Assembly: GCA_019117325.1 (NCBI GenBank)
Contig: DWZY01000157.1
Span: 1 to 6,771 of the forward strand
Reading direction: 5' to 3'
Length of the DNA stretch: 6,771 nt
Origin: Candidatus Brevibacterium intestinigallinarum
GTDB taxonomy: Bacteria; Actinomycetota; Actinomycetes; Actinomycetales; Brevibacteriaceae
The translations under genes and the position numbers were made by a program. The notes beneath the pieces were generated by a model. The model was given only the letters and a program-made list of their open reading frames with translations. It had not been told where the DNA came from and searched no databases. This document shows, in pieces, positions 5,722-6,771 of this stretch. The first letter of the stretch is position 1. Every line of letters starts with the position of its first letter.

Positions 5722-5795
5722 CGCGACGGACGGGCTGCTGGTCCGAAGGACGGGTGCGTGCACGTGTCCCCCGAGCCAGCAGCCCGTCCGTCGCG
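5722..5795. repeat. 74-nt near-complete palindrome with perfect 20-bp stem; possible terminator or palindromic repeat element
   Basis: CGCGACGGACGGGCTGCTGG at 5722-5741 is the exact reverse complement of 5776-5795. The inner 34 nt also pair in the same register, with symmetry centre 5758.5: C5744-G5773, G5745-C5772, GGAC (5748-5751) with GTCC (5766-5769) plus a G-T wobble, and G5754-T5755-G5756 with C5761-A5762-C5763. This leaves a tetraloop at 5757-5760. It lies about 50 nt after the regulator and 114 nt before the next gene, which faces the same way. No T-tract follows, as is common for actinobacterial terminators. A chromosomal palindromic repeat or a small structured RNA is also possible. 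Confidence 0.8.
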
Positions 5796-5840
5796 TTCGA
5801 GCGCTGACTCCGTGCGACTTGAGGTCACCGATGGCGGCCT

Positions 5841-5865
5841 GCGGTCTCAGCTGTCCACAGACCGC
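5841..5865. promoter_or_regulatory. Inverted repeat GCGGTCT / AGACCGC before the last gene
   Basis: GCGGTCT (5841-5847) and AGACCGC (5859-5865) form a 7-bp stem with an 11-nt loop that itself overlaps CTGTCCACAG. A second, wider repeat GTCTCAGC (5844-5851) / GCTGAGAC (5893-5900) is mutually exclusive with it and ends 9 nt before the start codon at 5910. It could be an operator or an alternative-fold leader; no promoter could be recognised nearby, so this is weak. Confidence 0.25.
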
Positions 5866-5909
5866 CAGGGGGTGTTGCCGCCGCCGAGTTCTGCTGAGAC
5901 GGTCCCGTC

Positions 5910-6771
5910 ATGACTGCACTCCTGACCCGTGCGACGTGCGATCGCGCGGGCGTCACGCGCGCTGAGCTCGACGACGCCCTTCACTGCTGTCTCGCTCGCA
6001 TCCGCAGCGGGGTCTACCTCGTGCGGCCGGAGTGCACCTCGAAAGACCACGCGGCACTGCATGCGATCGCTGACTCCACGACTCTGCCCGACGCGGAGCA
6101 CATCAACCGTGAAGGACTCAGGGGACACGTGGCAAGGCTCAGCATCCTCGTCGATTCCTATCGTGAGACCCTGCCGACCGGCTCTGCCTTCTCACACCTG
6201 TCCGCTGCTCTGCTGTGGGGGTTGCCGGTCACCCAACATGTGCAGGACAGGGCAGAGGTGATCCGCCCTGAACGATCGGTCGCCTACCGGCAGATGCTCG
6301 TCCGCAAGCGGCCTCTGCCCACGACGGACGTGGCTGTCCTCGACGGAACTCGAGTCACGACTGTGGCGAGGACTCTGTCCGACGTCGCGCACGACTATCC
6401 GCTGGACATCTCCGTCCCGATGATCGATGCCGCACTGCGCAACCGCTTGATCACGGGCGATCTGACGTCGCCCTTTCCTCCAAGTCACTCCGGGCGCCGT
6501 GGAGCACGCCGCGCCCGCCTGGCACTGTCGATCGCCGATCCCTCCCACGAATCCCCCGCGGAGTCGATCTGCGCGGTCCGACTCCACGAGCACGGGATCG
6601 ACGGGTTCGTCACCCAGGTGGTGTTCGGCAACCCTGACGAGCCGTTCCGGGCACGAGTCGACTTCCTCCACCGTGCCGCGAAGCTGATCCTCGAGGTCAA
6701 CGGAGAGATCAAGTACGTCGACGGCGAAGCGGGCAGCCGCCGGGCTCGCCAGGAACGGCAGCGCGACTACC
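5910..6771 (+). CDS. AbiEi-like winged-helix protein with C-terminal DUF559/Vsr-like nuclease domain (3' end cut by window edge)
   Basis: The first 287 residues are present and the frame is open at the right edge. The N-terminus (about 8-40, ATCDRAGVTRAELDDAL ... IRSGVYLV) matches the winged helix of AbiEi-type antitoxins. The middle has the family hallmarks SHLSAALLWGLP (95-106) and VTTVARTLSDVA (149-160). The C-terminal part resembles PD-(D/E)xK DUF559/Vsr-like nucleases: E218, RVDF with D251, and LILEVNGEIKY with E262 and K268. N264 stands where an Asp is common (E-x-D-G). Proteins like this are numerous in actinobacteria and their function is largely unknown; no toxin partner (AbiEii) is visible. 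An in-frame stop at 5895-5897 makes ATG 5910 the first possible start; the ribosome binding site is poor. It appears unrelated to the catabolic operons. Confidence 0.8.
   Translation, partial: MTALLTRATCDRAGVTRAELDDALHCCLARIRSGVYLVRPECTSKDHAALHAIADSTTLPDAEHINREGLRGHVARLSILVDSYRETLPTGSAFSHLSAALLWGLPVTQHVQDRAEVIRPERSVAYRQMLVRKRPLPTTDVAVLDGTRVTTVARTLSDVAHDYPLDISVPMIDAALRNRLITGDLTSPFPPSHSGRRGARRARLALSIADPSHESPAESICAVRLHEHGIDGFVTQVVFGNPDEPFRARVDFLHRAAKLILEVNGEIKYVDGEAGSRRARQERQRDY

Noticed and set aside
5722..5795. Single-repeat CRISPR or insertion-sequence end
   Set aside because: There is no repeat-spacer periodicity, no transposase and no flanking target duplication that I can see; the structure is one self-contained palindrome.
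5847..6128. 93-codon minus-strand open frame overlapping the last gene
   Set aside because: It has no recognisable motif or ribosome binding site and lies opposite the AbiEi-like coding region.

Overview
The window is uniformly G+C-rich, with codons that strongly prefer G or C in the third position, short intergenic gaps and ATGA start/stop overlaps. Its last gene belongs to a family (AbiEi-like winged helix fused to a DUF559-like nuclease) that is abundant in actinobacteria. A high-G+C actinobacterium is the best guess; genus cannot be named from this sequence alone. No rRNA, tRNA, CRISPR array, transposase or phage gene was seen.

Layout. (1) Positions 1-1860, minus strand: two zinc-dependent medium-chain alcohol dehydrogenases in tandem; the distal one runs off the left edge. 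(2) Positions 1861-2166: a divergent control region with two AT-rich AATATATTTG boxes in inverted orientation, a good sigma-70-type promoter for the plus strand, several short palindromes and a leader hairpin. (3) Positions 2167-5670, plus strand: a tight four-gene run encoding an AHL-lactonase-family metallo-beta-lactamase hydrolase, an FmdB-like zinc-ribbon protein, an NAD(P)+ aldehyde dehydrogenase and a GntR/FCD regulator. (4) Positions 5671-5909: a non-coding stretch dominated by a 74-nt near-complete palindrome with a perfect 20-bp outer stem. (5) Positions 5910-6771, plus strand: the AbiEi-like/DUF559-like gene, which runs off the right edge and looks unrelated to the rest.

How the genes fit together (inference). 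Lactonase, alcohol dehydrogenase and aldehyde dehydrogenase form a logical chain: a lactone is opened to a hydroxy acid, oxidised to a semialdehyde, then to a dicarboxylic acid. This is the logic of the Agrobacterium blcABC (attKLM) gamma-butyrolactone operon, but here the alcohol dehydrogenases are zinc MDR enzymes and the regulator is GntR/FCD rather than IclR. The two arms probably form one regulon, with the GntR protein acting at the divergent control region. The actual substrate cannot be read from the sequence. The zinc-ribbon protein, translationally coupled on both sides, is the least explained member.
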